DNA of 64,000 nucleotides, from assembly GCA_041545745.1 (NCBI GenBank), contig CP168152.1, positions 1,920,001 through 1,984,000 of the forward strand. Reading direction: 5' to 3'. Positions within the stretch are counted from its first letter, which is position 1; each line of letters begins with the position of its first letter. Made by a program: the position numbers and the translations under genes. The notes beneath the pieces are model-generated. The model was given only the letters and a program-made list of their open reading frames with translations, was not told the DNA's origin and did not search any database. This document shows positions 17,977-27,300 of this stretch, in pieces. The stretch is from Stenotrophomonas indicatrix. GTDB taxonomy: Bacteria > Pseudomonadota > Gammaproteobacteria > Xanthomonadales > Xanthomonadaceae.

Positions 17977-19320
17977 ATGAGCACGACCCCGCGTCCCATC
18001 CCGTTCGGCATCATGCTGCAGGGCCCCGGCAGCCACATGCATGCCTGGAAGCATCCGTCCAACGTGCCCGATGCCAGCGTCAACCTGGGCTATTACATCG
18101 ACATCGCGCGCACCGCCGAGGACAACGGCATCGCCTTCGGCTTCGTTGCTGACGGCCTGTACATCAATGAGAAGTCGATCCCGCATTTCCTCAACCGTTT
18201 CGAGCCGATCTCGCTGCTGTCGGCACTGGCGACGGCAACGAAGAAGATCGGCCTGGCCGGCACGCTTTCCACCTCGTACAGCGATCCGTTCACCGTAGCC
18301 CGCCAGTTCGCCTCGCTGGACGTGCTCAGCGGTGGCCGCGCCGGCTGGAACGTGGTGACCTCGCCGCTGGAAGGTTCGGGCCGCAACTACGGCCGCCCGC
18401 ATCCGGAACACGCGCTGCGCTACCAGATTGCCGATGAGTACCTTGAGGTGGTGCAGGGCCTGTGGGATTCGTGGGATGACGATGCGTTCGTGCGCGACCG
18501 CGACAGCGGCACGTTCTTCGCACCGGAGAAGTTCCGTCGCCTCGACCACAAGGGCCGCTTCTTCCAGGTGGAAGGTCCGCTCAACATCCAGCGCTCGCCG
18601 CAGGGGCAGCCGGTGATCTTCCAGGCCGGTTCGTCCGACGATGGCATTGCGCTGGCCGGCAAGTACGCCGATGCGGTGTTCACCCACGCGCCGTCGCTGG
18701 AGGAGACCCGTGCGTTCACCCAGAAGGTGAAGAACTCGGCGATCGCCCATGGCCGCAGCGCCGGTGACGTCAAGATCTTCCCGGGCATCGGCCCGATCGT
18801 TGGCCGTACGGCGGAAGAAGCCGAAGCCAAGTACCAGGCGATTGCCGCGCTGGCCGGGCTGGACGATGCATTGGCGTATCTCGGCCGCTTCTTCGACCAT
18901 CACGACTTCAGCCAGTACGACCCGAATGCGCCGTTCCCGGAACTGGGTGAGATCGGCAGCAATTCGTTCCGCTCCACCACCGACCGCATCAAGCAGGACG
19001 CGCGCGAGCAGGGCCTGAGCCTGCGCCAGGTGGCACTGCAAGCGGTCAGCCCGCGGCCGAATTTCATCGGCACGCCGGAGCATGTGGCCGAGGAGCTGAT
19101 CCTCTGGTTCGACGCCGGTGCCAGCGATGGCTTCATCCTCGGCTTCGCCGCGCAGCGCGAAGGCCTGGATGATTTCGTGACCCTGGTGCTGCCCTTGCTG
19201 GAAGCGCGCGGCTACCACCGCAGCGAGCTCGCAGGAGAGACTCTGCGCGACCACCTGGGCCTGCCACGCAAGGCGAGCCGGTATGCGACCGACGCCGAGC
19301 CGGCGCGGAAGGTGGGATAA
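17977..19320 (+). CDS. NtaA/SnaA/DszA-type FMN monooxygenase (CmoJ/YxeK-like)
   Basis: 447 residues, the family's usual length. Key blocks are PIPFGIMLQGPGSHMHAWKHP, NLGYYIDIARTAEDNGIAFGFVADGL, the FMN region TLSTSYSDPFTVARQFASLDVLSGGRAGWNVVTS, and FQAGSSDDGIALAGKYADAVFTHA. Members oxidise C-S or C-N bonds with FMNH2 and O2. The Bacillus homologues YxeK and YtnJ(CmoJ) act on N-acetylated S-modified cysteines, which fits the adjacent deacylase and acetyltransferase genes. It starts 16 bp after the LLM gene (CTGGAGC before ATG 17977). Reduced FMN would come from the operon's MsuE-like reductase. Confidence 0.88.
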   Translation: MSTTPRPIPFGIMLQGPGSHMHAWKHPSNVPDASVNLGYYIDIARTAEDNGIAFGFVADGLYINEKSIPHFLNRFEPISLLSALATATKKIGLAGTLSTSYSDPFTVARQFASLDVLSGGRAGWNVVTSPLEGSGRNYGRPHPEHALRYQIADEYLEVVQGLWDSWDDDAFVRDRDSGTFFAPEKFRRLDHKGRFFQVEGPLNIQRSPQGQPVIFQAGSSDDGIALAGKYADAVFTHAPSLEETRAFTQKVKNSAIAHGRSAGDVKIFPGIGPIVGRTAEEAEAKYQAIAALAGLDDALAYLGRFFDHHDFSQYDPNAPFPELGEIGSNSFRSTTDRIKQDAREQGLSLRQVALQAVSPRPNFIGTPEHVAEELILWFDAGASDGFILGFAAQREGLDDFVTLVLPLLEARGYHRSELAGETLRDHLGLPRKASRYATDAEPARKVG

Positions 19321-19324
19321 GGCG

Positions 19325-20545
19325 ATGAGCGGAGATACCTCGGTAGCGCCGGGCCATGCCCGGAGGAATTCGCCGGCAACGGGCGTACTGCCCGAGATCG
19401 CGGCACGTGCCGACGAGGCCATCGCGATCCGCCATGACCTGCACCAGCACCCGGAACTGGCCTTCGAAGAACACCGCACCAGTGCCCGCGTGGCGGAACT
19501 GCTGCAGCAATGGGGCTACGCGGTCAGCACCGGCATCGGTGGCACCGGCGTGGTCGGTACGCTGCAGCGCGGGCAGGGCAGTCGCCGGTTGGGCCTGCGC
19601 GCCGACATCGATGCGCTGCCGATCCATGAAGAATCCGGGCTGGCCTATGCCAGCCAGCGCGAAGGCCTGATGCACGCTTGCGGCCACGATGGCCACACCG
19701 CCATTCTGCTGTCGGCCGCCCACTACCTGGCGCACCATGGCCGATTCGATGGCACGTTGCAGCTGGTGTTCCAGCCGGCCGAGGAAACCGGGTCGGGTGC
19801 TTCGAAGATGATCGCCGATGGCCTCTTCGAACGCTTCCCGGTCGATGCCATCTATGGCCTGCACAATTGGCCGGGTGTGCCGGTGGGTCACTTCGGCTTC
19901 GTCGACGGACCGGCGATGGCCTCGGTGGACTGGGCGCGGCTGCGGGTGATCGGCAAGGGTGGTCACGGCGCCGAGCCGCAGGGCAGCGTCGACCCGATCC
20001 TGGCCGCCGCGCACATCATCACCGCGCTGCAGAGCGTGGTATCGCGCAATGTCGATCCGCGGCAGATGGGCGTGGTCACCGTGGGTTCGATCCACGGTGG
20101 GCAGGCGGCCAATGTCATCCCGGATGTGGTCGAGCTGAAGCTGACCGTGCGTGCGTACCTGCCGGAGGTGCGCGATACCTTGCGCCAGCGGGTCACCGAC
20201 ATTGCCGAACAAACCGCCGCCGCGTTCGGCGCGCGTGCCGAGATCGAATTCCCGCGCGGCTTCCCCAGCGTGATCAACCACCCGGAGCAGACGGCCTACA
20301 TCCGCGAGGTGGCGGTACAGGGCTTCGGCGCAGGGCAGGTGGTTGAGGCATTCGCACCGCGTACCGCCAGCGAGGACTTCGCCTTCCTGCTGCAGGCGCG
20401 GCCGGGCAGTTTCGTGTTCGTCGGCAACGGTGACAGCGCGCCGCTGCACAGCCCGCGCTATGTATTCAACGATGCGGCCATCGCCCCCGCTGCCAGCCTG
20501 TGGGCGCGTCTGGCCGAGCACTACCTGGTGGAGGACCTGGCATGA
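19325..20545 (+). CDS. M20-family amidohydrolase (SndA/YxeP-like deacetylase)
   Basis: 406 residues. Metal-binding motifs of the aminoacylase/hippuricase group: RADIDALPIHEE with the first Asp, HACGHDGHTA, AEETGSGA with the bridging Glu pair, GKGGHGAEP at the lid domain, and the late APLHSPRY His. It likely removes the N-acetyl group from an S-oxidised N-acetylcysteine derivative, releasing cysteine. It starts 4 bp after the preceding stop. Residues 6-13 (SVAPGHARR) are encoded by a SMAG repeat at 19343-19363 read in frame, so the N-terminus may be longer than the ancestor's by this insert. Confidence in the family is high; the substrate is inferred. Confidence 0.9.
   Translation: MSGDTSVAPGHARRNSPATGVLPEIAARADEAIAIRHDLHQHPELAFEEHRTSARVAELLQQWGYAVSTGIGGTGVVGTLQRGQGSRRLGLRADIDALPIHEESGLAYASQREGLMHACGHDGHTAILLSAAHYLAHHGRFDGTLQLVFQPAEETGSGASKMIADGLFERFPVDAIYGLHNWPGVPVGHFGFVDGPAMASVDWARLRVIGKGGHGAEPQGSVDPILAAAHIITALQSVVSRNVDPRQMGVVTVGSIHGGQAANVIPDVVELKLTVRAYLPEVRDTLRQRVTDIAEQTAAAFGARAEIEFPRGFPSVINHPEQTAYIREVAVQGFGAGQVVEAFAPRTASEDFAFLLQARPGSFVFVGNGDSAPLHSPRYVFNDAAIAPAASLWARLAEHYLVEDLA
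19343..19363 (+). repeat. SMAG element inside a coding region
   Basis: GTAGCGCCGGGCCATGCCCGG, same type as the intergenic copies at 9341 and 15840, lies 18 bp after the M20 start codon and in frame without a stop. It encodes the VAPGHARR peptide. Confidence 0.85.
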
Positions 20546-21102
20546 GCGTGCGGTACGACAACGATCGCTTCCTGTACACCACGGTGGACGACCCGTTGGC
20601 GCGGCCGTTGTTCGATGGCCTTGAACAGGAATACGACAACCGCTACGCGGACGTGCGCCGACGCATTGGTGGCAGCGCCCGCGAAGAGCTGCAGCGCTAT
20701 CCGGCGGCGGCATTCGCGGCCCCGGTCGGTGCGTTCGTGCTGCTGCTGCGCGACGGCGTGGCGATCTCCGGCGGTGCGTTCATGCCGCATCGCGATGAGG
20801 ATACCGCCGAGTTCAAGCGCATCTGGACGCTGCCTGGTCTGCGTCGGCAGGGCATCGCCCGTCGCGTACTGCAGGAACTGGAAGACCAGGCCGCGCGGCA
20901 GGGCTATCGGCGCGTGTTCCTGACCACCGGCTTCCGCCAGCCGGAGGCGGTCGGCCTTTACCTCAGCCACGGCTACACCGCGCTGTTCGATCTGGATGCG
21001 GATCCGGAAACCATCGCACATCTGCCGTTCGAAAAGCAGCTGGTGCCGCAGCCGCAGGTGGGCGTCGCGCTCGACATCGTACTGCACGGAGCGGTGGCAT
21101 GA
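20542..21102 (+). CDS. GNAT acetyltransferase (SnaA/YxeL-like)
   Basis: 186 residues. GNAT elements: VGAFVLLLRDGVAISGGAFMPHRDEDTAEFKRIWTLPGLRRQGIARRVLQELEDQAARQGY, where R-x-Q-G-I-A is the acetyl-CoA loop, then RVFLTTGFRQPEAVGLYLSHGYTALFD. Its start ATGA overlaps the M20 stop, so the two are coupled. By analogy to YxeL/YtmI of B. subtilis it should N-acetylate the imported S-modified cysteine before oxidation. The specificity rests on gene context only. Confidence 0.85.
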   Translation: MSVRYDNDRFLYTTVDDPLARPLFDGLEQEYDNRYADVRRRIGGSAREELQRYPAAAFAAPVGAFVLLLRDGVAISGGAFMPHRDEDTAEFKRIWTLPGLRRQGIARRVLQELEDQAARQGYRRVFLTTGFRQPEAVGLYLSHGYTALFDLDADPETIAHLPFEKQLVPQPQVGVALDIVLHGAVA

Positions 21103-22841
21103 GCACACCGTCCACCGTTATCGAGGGCATTCCCCGCCAGCCGGCCACGGCGCTGAAGATCGTGCCGGCCCGGCATCCGTTGCAGGTGATCGGCACGGTG
21201 TTGGCACTCGCGCTGATCCTGATCGGCCTGCAGTCGGTGCTGGGCAACCCGCGCTGGGGCTGGGGCACGTTCGCCGAGTGGTTCTTTGCCCGGCCGGTAC
21301 TGGAAGGGTTGGGGCGGACCTTGCTGCTGACCGCGCTCGGCACCGGTCTCGGCTTTGCGCTGGGCACACTGTTGGCCTTGGCCCGCGTCTCCGGCTCACC
21401 GCTGCTGTCGGCGGTGTCGTGGGGCTACGTGTGGCTGTTCCGTTCGATTCCGCTGCTGGTGCTGTTGCTGCTGCTGAACAACCTGGGCTACCTGTACAGC
21501 ACCATCGAACTGGGCGTGCCGTTCACCGGCATCAGCCTGTTCTCGTACCCGACCACGCAGTTGATCGGCGTGTTCACTGCGGCGGTACTCGGCCTTACCT
21601 TGAACCAAGCGGCGTTCTCGGCCGAGGTGATCCGTGGTGGCATCCTGTCGGTCGACCACGGCCAGTACGAAGCCGCCGCAGCGCTGGGCCTGCCGCGCGG
21701 TCGCCAGGTGCGCCGCATCATCCTGCCGCAGGCGATGCGTTCGATCCTGCCGGCGGCGTTCAATGATGTGATCGGGCTGGCCAAGAGCACCTCGGTGGTT
21801 TACGTGCTGGCGCTGCCGGAGCTGTTCTACACCGTGCAGGTGATCTACCGCCGCAACCTGGAGGTGGTGCCGCTGCTGATGGTGGCCACGGTCTGGTACC
21901 TGGTGATCCTGACGGTGCTTTCGCTGCTGCAACGGCGGGTGGAGCAGCGCTTTGCCCGCGGCCAGCTGCAACATGAGCGCAGCGTGTCGCGGGTACCGTC
22001 GGCGCCACCGCGCCCGGCGGTACCGGCCAGCGCACGCGTGCCCAGCCGCGCGGCATTCGCCGTGCCGATCGAGGCCGGAACGGGCGCGGCTGTGTCCCTG
22101 CAAGGCGTGGGCAAGGCCTTCGGCGAGCAGACGGTGCTGGATGACGTGCACCTGGAACTGAAGGCGGGCAGCGTAACCGTGCTGATCGGTCCGTCCGGTG
22201 CCGGCAAGTCCACGCTGCTGCGGCTGATCAATCATCTTGAACGCGCTGACAGTGGCTTCGTCACCGTGGGCGGCCAGCTGATCGGCTACCGCCGCGACGG
22301 CGACACGCTGTACGAGCTGCCGGAAAGCGAGATCCGCCGGCGCCGCGCGGAAGTCGGCATGGTGTTCCAGGGTTTCAACCTGTTCCCGCACATGACCGCG
22401 CTGGAGAACATCATCGAAGCGCCCATCGCCGTGCGCGGCATTTCGCGGGCACAGGCCGAGCAGCAGGCACGCACGCTGCTGGAGCGGGTGGGGTTGGCCG
22501 ACAAGACCGATGCCTTCCCACGCCAGCTGTCCGGTGGCCAGCAGCAGCGCGTGGCCATTGCCCGCGCGCTGGCGCTGCAGCCGAAAGTGCTGCTGTTCGA
22601 CGAGCCGACCTCCGCGCTGGACCCGGAGCTGGTGTCCGAGGTGCTGAGCGTGATCGAGGAGCTGGCCAGTTCCGGCACCACGCTGGTGATCGTCACCCAC
22701 GAACTGGGCTTCGCCCGTCGCGTGGCCGACCACGTGGTGATGATGGACCAGGGCCGGGTGATCGAGCAGGGCACGCCGGACACGCTGTTTGAACATCCGC
22801 GCCAGCAACGTACCGCCGATTTCCTGGCCAAGACCCTGTAA
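21099..22841 (+). CDS. Fused amino-acid ABC permease and ATPase
   Basis: 580 residues joining two normally separate subunits. Residues about 28-285 are a HisM/GlnP-type permease with about six helices and the conserved EAA loop (EAAAALGLPRGRQVRRIILPQ). A Pro/Ala-rich linker covers about 286-328. Residues about 330-580 are an ABC ATPase with Walker A GPSGAGKST, Q-loop FQGFNLF, signature LSGGQQQR, Walker B VLLFDEP and the switch His in THE. It is the polar amino-acid uptake family, matching TcyL/M/N or YxeN/O functions. ATGA overlaps the GNAT stop. Two copies per transporter are expected. Confidence 0.93.
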   Translation: MSTPSTVIEGIPRQPATALKIVPARHPLQVIGTVLALALILIGLQSVLGNPRWGWGTFAEWFFARPVLEGLGRTLLLTALGTGLGFALGTLLALARVSGSPLLSAVSWGYVWLFRSIPLLVLLLLLNNLGYLYSTIELGVPFTGISLFSYPTTQLIGVFTAAVLGLTLNQAAFSAEVIRGGILSVDHGQYEAAAALGLPRGRQVRRIILPQAMRSILPAAFNDVIGLAKSTSVVYVLALPELFYTVQVIYRRNLEVVPLLMVATVWYLVILTVLSLLQRRVEQRFARGQLQHERSVSRVPSAPPRPAVPASARVPSRAAFAVPIEAGTGAAVSLQGVGKAFGEQTVLDDVHLELKAGSVTVLIGPSGAGKSTLLRLINHLERADSGFVTVGGQLIGYRRDGDTLYELPESEIRRRRAEVGMVFQGFNLFPHMTALENIIEAPIAVRGISRAQAEQQARTLLERVGLADKTDAFPRQLSGGQQQRVAIARALALQPKVLLFDEPTSALDPELVSEVLSVIEELASSGTTLVIVTHELGFARRVADHVVMMDQGRVIEQGTPDTLFEHPRQQRTADFLAKTL

Positions 22842-22859
22842 CCCCTTTCGAGAAACCCC

Positions 22860-23834
22860 ATGAGCCCAGCATCGCACCGACGTCCCGCACGCAGCACCCT
22901 GCTGATCTTCGGTGTGCTGGTCATCGGCATCGCCGGCATCGTCTACTCGCGCGTGCGCCATGGCCCCGATGGCGTGCCCGTTGCGGCGGCCTCGCTGGCC
23001 GCCAGCAACGCGCAGATACTGAAGGGCACGCCCGATCCGAAGGCGCAGGCGCTGATTCCGGCCGGCTACCGTTTCGTCACCCCGGGTGTCTTCACCATTG
23101 CCACCCATCCCGGCCAGCTGCCATTGGCCGACTACGGTGCCGACAGCAAGGAAGTGGTGGGCGTGGAACCGGATATCGCACGATTGATCGCCGATGGCCT
23201 CGGCCTGAAGCTGGTGGTGGTGCCGGTGGCCTGGGCTGATTGGCCGCTGGGGCTGGAATCGGGCAAGTACGATGCGGTGCTGTCGAACGTGACGGTTACT
23301 GAAGAGCGCAAGAAGAAGTTCGATTTCTCCAGTTACCGTTTCGACCTGCTGGGCATCTATACCCGCACCGATGGGCCGATCCAGAAGATCGCCACGCCCG
23401 CCGACGTGGCCGGGCTGAAAGTGGTGGTGGGGGCAAGCACCAACCAGGACCAGATCCTGCGCCAGTGGGACAAGCAGAACATCGCCGCTGGCCTGAAACC
23501 GGTGGAATACCAGTACTTCGATGACGCGGTGATCGGGCGGCTGGCGGTGATCACCGGTCGCGCGGATGTGTCGTTCGAGCCGAATGCCACCGGCGCCTAT
23601 TCGGCACGCGATGGCAAGGTGCGCCGGGTCGGCCTGTTCCCGGGCGGCTGGCCGGATGCGGCGGCGATCTCGGTGACCACCCGCAAGGGCAGCGGCCTGG
23701 CCGATGCGGTGACCCAGGCCCTGAACACGCAGATCAGCAGCGGTACCTACGCGAAGGTGCTGGCGCGCTGGAATGTGGCCGAAGAAGCAGTGCCGCAATC
23801 GCAGACCAATCCGCCGGGGCTGCCGGGGTTCTAG
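22860..23834 (+). CDS. ABC transporter solute-binding protein, family 3
   Basis: 324 residues. SBP_bac_3 domain from about 65 to 300: VGVEPDIARLIADGLGLKLVVVPVAWADWPLGLESGKYDAVLSNVTVTEERKKKFDFSSYRFD is diagnostic. The N-terminus has one hydrophobic helix (about 13-30) with no signal-peptidase site or lipobox Cys, so the protein seems membrane-anchored, facing the periplasm. It follows the fused permease-ATPase by 18 bp and is its natural partner, as YxeM or TcyJ/K in Bacillus. Last gene of the operon; the four hairpins at 23847-23974 follow. Ligand is inferred to be an S-modified cysteine or cystine-like compound. Confidence 0.9.
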   Translation: MSPASHRRPARSTLLIFGVLVIGIAGIVYSRVRHGPDGVPVAAASLAASNAQILKGTPDPKAQALIPAGYRFVTPGVFTIATHPGQLPLADYGADSKEVVGVEPDIARLIADGLGLKLVVVPVAWADWPLGLESGKYDAVLSNVTVTEERKKKFDFSSYRFDLLGIYTRTDGPIQKIATPADVAGLKVVVGASTNQDQILRQWDKQNIAAGLKPVEYQYFDDAVIGRLAVITGRADVSFEPNATGAYSARDGKVRRVGLFPGGWPDAAAISVTTRKGSGLADAVTQALNTQISSGTYAKVLARWNVAEEAVPQSQTNPPGLPGF

Positions 23835-23846
23835 CGATGCCGCTTG

Positions 23847-23974
23847 GTAGGCGTCGAGCTTGCTCGACGGAAGGCGTGCCGACCAAGGTCGGCATCTACG
23901 GGAGGGCGTGCCAACCAACGGTTGGCACCCACCGGAATGCGAGGCGGGGCATGCCGACCAAGGTCGGCCTCTAC
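23847..23974. repeat. Cluster of four SMAG-type hairpins after the operon
   Basis: Hairpins occur at 23847-23869 (GTAG, GTCGAGC/GCTCGAC), 23877-23899 (ends CTAC), 23908-23928 (no CTAC) and 23951-23974 (ends CTAC). The stem sequences differ but share loop ACCAAGGT-like cores. They form the 3' boundary of the sulfur operon and the convergent Imm1-like gene. Confidence 0.8.
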
Positions 23975-23979
23975 CGGGG

Positions 23980-24351
23980 TCAGGGCTGCCAATCGATGTG
24001 TTCCAGGCGGGCGCCTCCATTGCCGTGAAAGAAACTGATCGCGGCGAAGCACGCCTCGATGCCGATGCACCACGCCAGGGGATAGCCATCCACCTGGCCA
24101 TTGTCGAGCCGGAAGTAGGCGTTGCCGGCGCGGTGTTCGTTTCCGCAGGAATGGAAGCCGTCGTCGCCGGGCTCGCGCAGGTACATCAGCCATGCATGCT
24201 CGGCATTGCGCAGCATGCACAGCGATGGACCGTCGGGCACCGATACCCACAGCTCGAACTGGGGCATGGATGCGGCCAGCGCCAGTGCGCTGGCCAGCTG
24301 ATCGTCGGTAGCGGCGGCGACAGGGCTGCCATCGAGTAGAAGTTCGATCAC
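23980..24351 (-). CDS. Imm1-family immunity-like protein
   Basis: 123 residues. The C-terminal half carries the Imm1 pattern: FRLDNGQVDGYPLAWCIGIEACFAAISFFHGNGG, then IDWQP. Imm1 proteins neutralise secreted polymorphic toxins of the deaminase class, but many genomes keep solitary copies. GTG 24351 has AGGA eight bases upstream, which fits better than the longer ATG 24408 inside the 3' end of the glycosidase gene. No toxin, VgrG or Rhs gene is nearby, so it is an orphan. It follows the glycosidase gene on the same strand by 19 bp and may be co-transcribed. Confidence 0.7.
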   Translation of the reverse strand: MIELLLDGSPVAAATDDQLASALALAASMPQFELWVSVPDGPSLCMLRNAEHAWLMYLREPGDDGFHSCGNEHRAGNAYFRLDNGQVDGYPLAWCIGIEACFAAISFFHGNGGARLEHIDWQP

Positions 24352-24370
24352 TTCGGTTCCTGCATCGGCA

Positions 24371-27300
24371 TTACTGCCAACGTGCCTCCAAGGTGCGGAA
24401 CGGGCCATCGAGCAGCACGCCGTCCTTGTCGAAGTTCCTTACCGATCGCCCATCCACGCGCACGTCCTTGGGCAGGGAACGGCTGGGCCACCATACGCGT
24501 ACCGGCGTGCCCTTGCGCAGCCCCTTGCCGAGCGACACGGTCAGGTTGCCGTCGCGCTGCCGCGCCTGCATCTGCAGGGTGCCATAAGCAGTGGGCAGGC
24601 GGTCCACGGCCAGGCCTTCACCAGCCACCCAGGAAGGCGGCGTACCCGGCAGCAGCGACAGCGCATCATCGTCCTCGCGCATCAGCATGCCGAACAGGGT
24701 GCGGCCGTATTCGGCGCCGATCCAGGTGTGCGGCATGTCGCCCAGGTAGCGCGGGAAGCGCAACCGCGAATGCACGACCTCGGCCAGCACCTGCCATTCC
24801 AGCGGCCTGCGGTCGTGCAGCAGGCCCTGCAGCAGCTCATCGGCCGCTTCAGGCTGGCCCAGGTGCACGTAGCTCAGCACGTTGCGGATTTCGTACGGCG
24901 TGTAGGCATACAGCGCACCGGGCTGGTTTCGCTTGCGCACATCGTCCAGGTAACGGGCGAAGGTGGTGCGCAGGGCCTCGGCGGGCAGCACGCTCTGTGC
25001 GCCGGTCGGGTCCAGCGCGATCGACACACCGGTCGGGTCGCCGTCGCCGAGGTCGGCCGATGACGGAATGAAGTCGATGCCCTTCCATGACATCGTCGCG
25101 CGGATCGAGGCATGCAGTGCGTCATACAGCGCCTTGTACTGTTCGCGCGCCCACGTGGCGGTTTCGTGGTCGCCCAGTGATTCGGCCAGCCACGCGCCGT
25201 CATGCCAGCCCTTCAGGCCCCAGTAGTCGTCCCAGTAGCTGTGGGTGGGTGAGGGGTAGCCTTCGTGGCTGATCGACGGCGCAAGAATGCCGGCGAAGCG
25301 CTCCGGTGCGGGCTGGTCGGCCATGTAGCCCGGCACCAGCGTGCGTTCGCGCAGTTCCTGCAGGAAGCGCAGCGCGGCCTTCACCTTGGGCAGGTAGGCA
25401 CGCACGCTTTCCGGCCCGCCATCCAGCCGCGCGACGTCGGCAACGAGGGTGACGTACTGGCCCTGGCTGTCGTACTCGATGTCCGAGCCGAAGCCGGTAT
25501 TGACGCTGCCATCATCGTTGAGGATGGGCGACACCAGGCCGTTGCCGTGCACGCCGTGTTCGCTGTACCAGGCCAGGTAGTCACGCGCGACCTTGGCTTC
25601 GCCCATGCGCAGCAGCACGGCCGAGGTGGCCATGCCATCGCGGATGAAGGAGCGGTTGTAGTTGCGCGGGCCGGGCTGCATCGCCGGGCCGGTCTGGTTG
25701 ATCAGCATGTACGCGGCCTGCGCGCGCAGCATGTCCACCAGCGAAGGATCGGGCAGGCGCAGACCCACCTGGCCCAGGCGTGCCTGCCAATCGGCGGAGG
25801 CACGGCTGGCCAGCGTGTCGAAGGCCTTGTCACCGTCGCGCGGTAGCGACGCGAAGTTGAGGGCCGGTGCTTGCGGCAGCACTCCATTGGCATCGGCGGT
25901 GGCGGTACCGAGCGGGAAGGCCACCACCACCGCATCGCTGGCACCCGGTGCCAGGCTGATGCGGTAGCTCAACGCCGCCGCAGCCAAGCCTGCAGCATCG
26001 CTTGCCTGCTGTGTGGCAGGCAGTTGTCCGCTGGCGATGGCCGATGTGATCTCGGTGTCGCCCGCGTTGCCGAAAGGCGCGGCGCCTGCGGCATCCACCG
26101 CAGTGAGTGACTGCAGCAGCGTGCGGTCATTGACGCGCACGCTGTTGCCTTCGACGGCCACCTGGCGGATCGGCGACAGGCCACCGTTCTGCCACGGCGG
26201 ATTCATCTGCATCGGTCGCACTGCGAGGGTCAGCGTGCCTTCGATGGCTGAACTGCCGGTGTTGCGCAGGCGATGGCGCACGAAGGTGACCGGTTGCCCG
26301 TCGCGCTCGATGGCAAAGGCTTCGCTACGCAGTTCCAGCCCGGTCTGCGGTGACCACGTGGCAGACGGCATCGGCTTCCAGCCATCGCGAAGGGCGTGCT
26401 GCACGGGGTGTTCGGCGGCACCCGCCGCGCGGCCATCGGCACTGCGCCAGATCGGCTGCACCAGCGGTGCGCCCTTGTAGGCCTCGATGTTGCCGTATTC
26501 GTCGAAGATCGATTTCTGCCGGCCCGCGTGCACACCCACTGCGGTCCAGTAGGTCTGCTGCATGTGCAGCGACGCGGGGAACAAGGCGCGCTGCGCGCCG
26601 CTGGCGGCGATCTGGTAGCGCTTCATCGGCGTCATCACCGCCTTCGGGCCGAGCAGGCGGAGGCGTTTGATCTGCGGTGCATCGCCTTCCACGGTCAGCC
26701 GCAGCGCCTTGATGTTGAGTGGCGCGCCGGCCGCCAGCCAGCTCTGCTGCCGGCTCGCTGCCTGCGCATCGTGCGCCAGTTCGTGCCAGCGGCCTTGCGC
26801 GTCCTGCGCCTGCAGGCGTGCAGCGCCGTGCACGTTGGCCCAGTCCACCGCCAGCCCGGTGCTTGGCTGCGCGCGGGGCAGGGCGATGTCGAGCGTATGC
26901 ACGCCGGCTTTGCCCGCGGGGATGGCAACCGAGCCGCCACCCTGCCACAGCGCAGCGGACTGGGCGGCATCCAGACCGGTCACGCGTGCAGTGAGCGCGG
27001 TGTCGAGCGGTTCCATTTCGAAGATGGATACGCCCCAGTCGGAGGTGCGCTGCGGGCTGGCCAGGCGCAGGTAGCGGGCCTGGCGCGGTGCGAAGTACAG
27101 GGTTTCGGTGCCGCCCAGCGAATCGCCCATGACGTAGGCGCTCTGCCACTGCTTGCCGTCGAGCGAGGTCTGCAGCGAATAGCCTTCGGGGTTGGAGACA
27201 TCCCAGGTGAGGCGGGTACCGGCCAGCATCGCCGGTTTGCCGAGATCGATCTGGAACCAATGGCCGGGACTGAACGCGCCACCGGTCACCGTCTTCGGAT

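Noticed and set aside
23847..23974. CRISPR-like array
   Set aside because: Only four units with unequal spacing, palindromic and different stems; they are GTAG-type repeats with no spacers.
21396..24101. 901-residue minus-strand frame opposite the ABC genes
   Set aside because: Shadow of the permease-ATPase and binding-protein genes; composition typical of codon-biased antisense frames.
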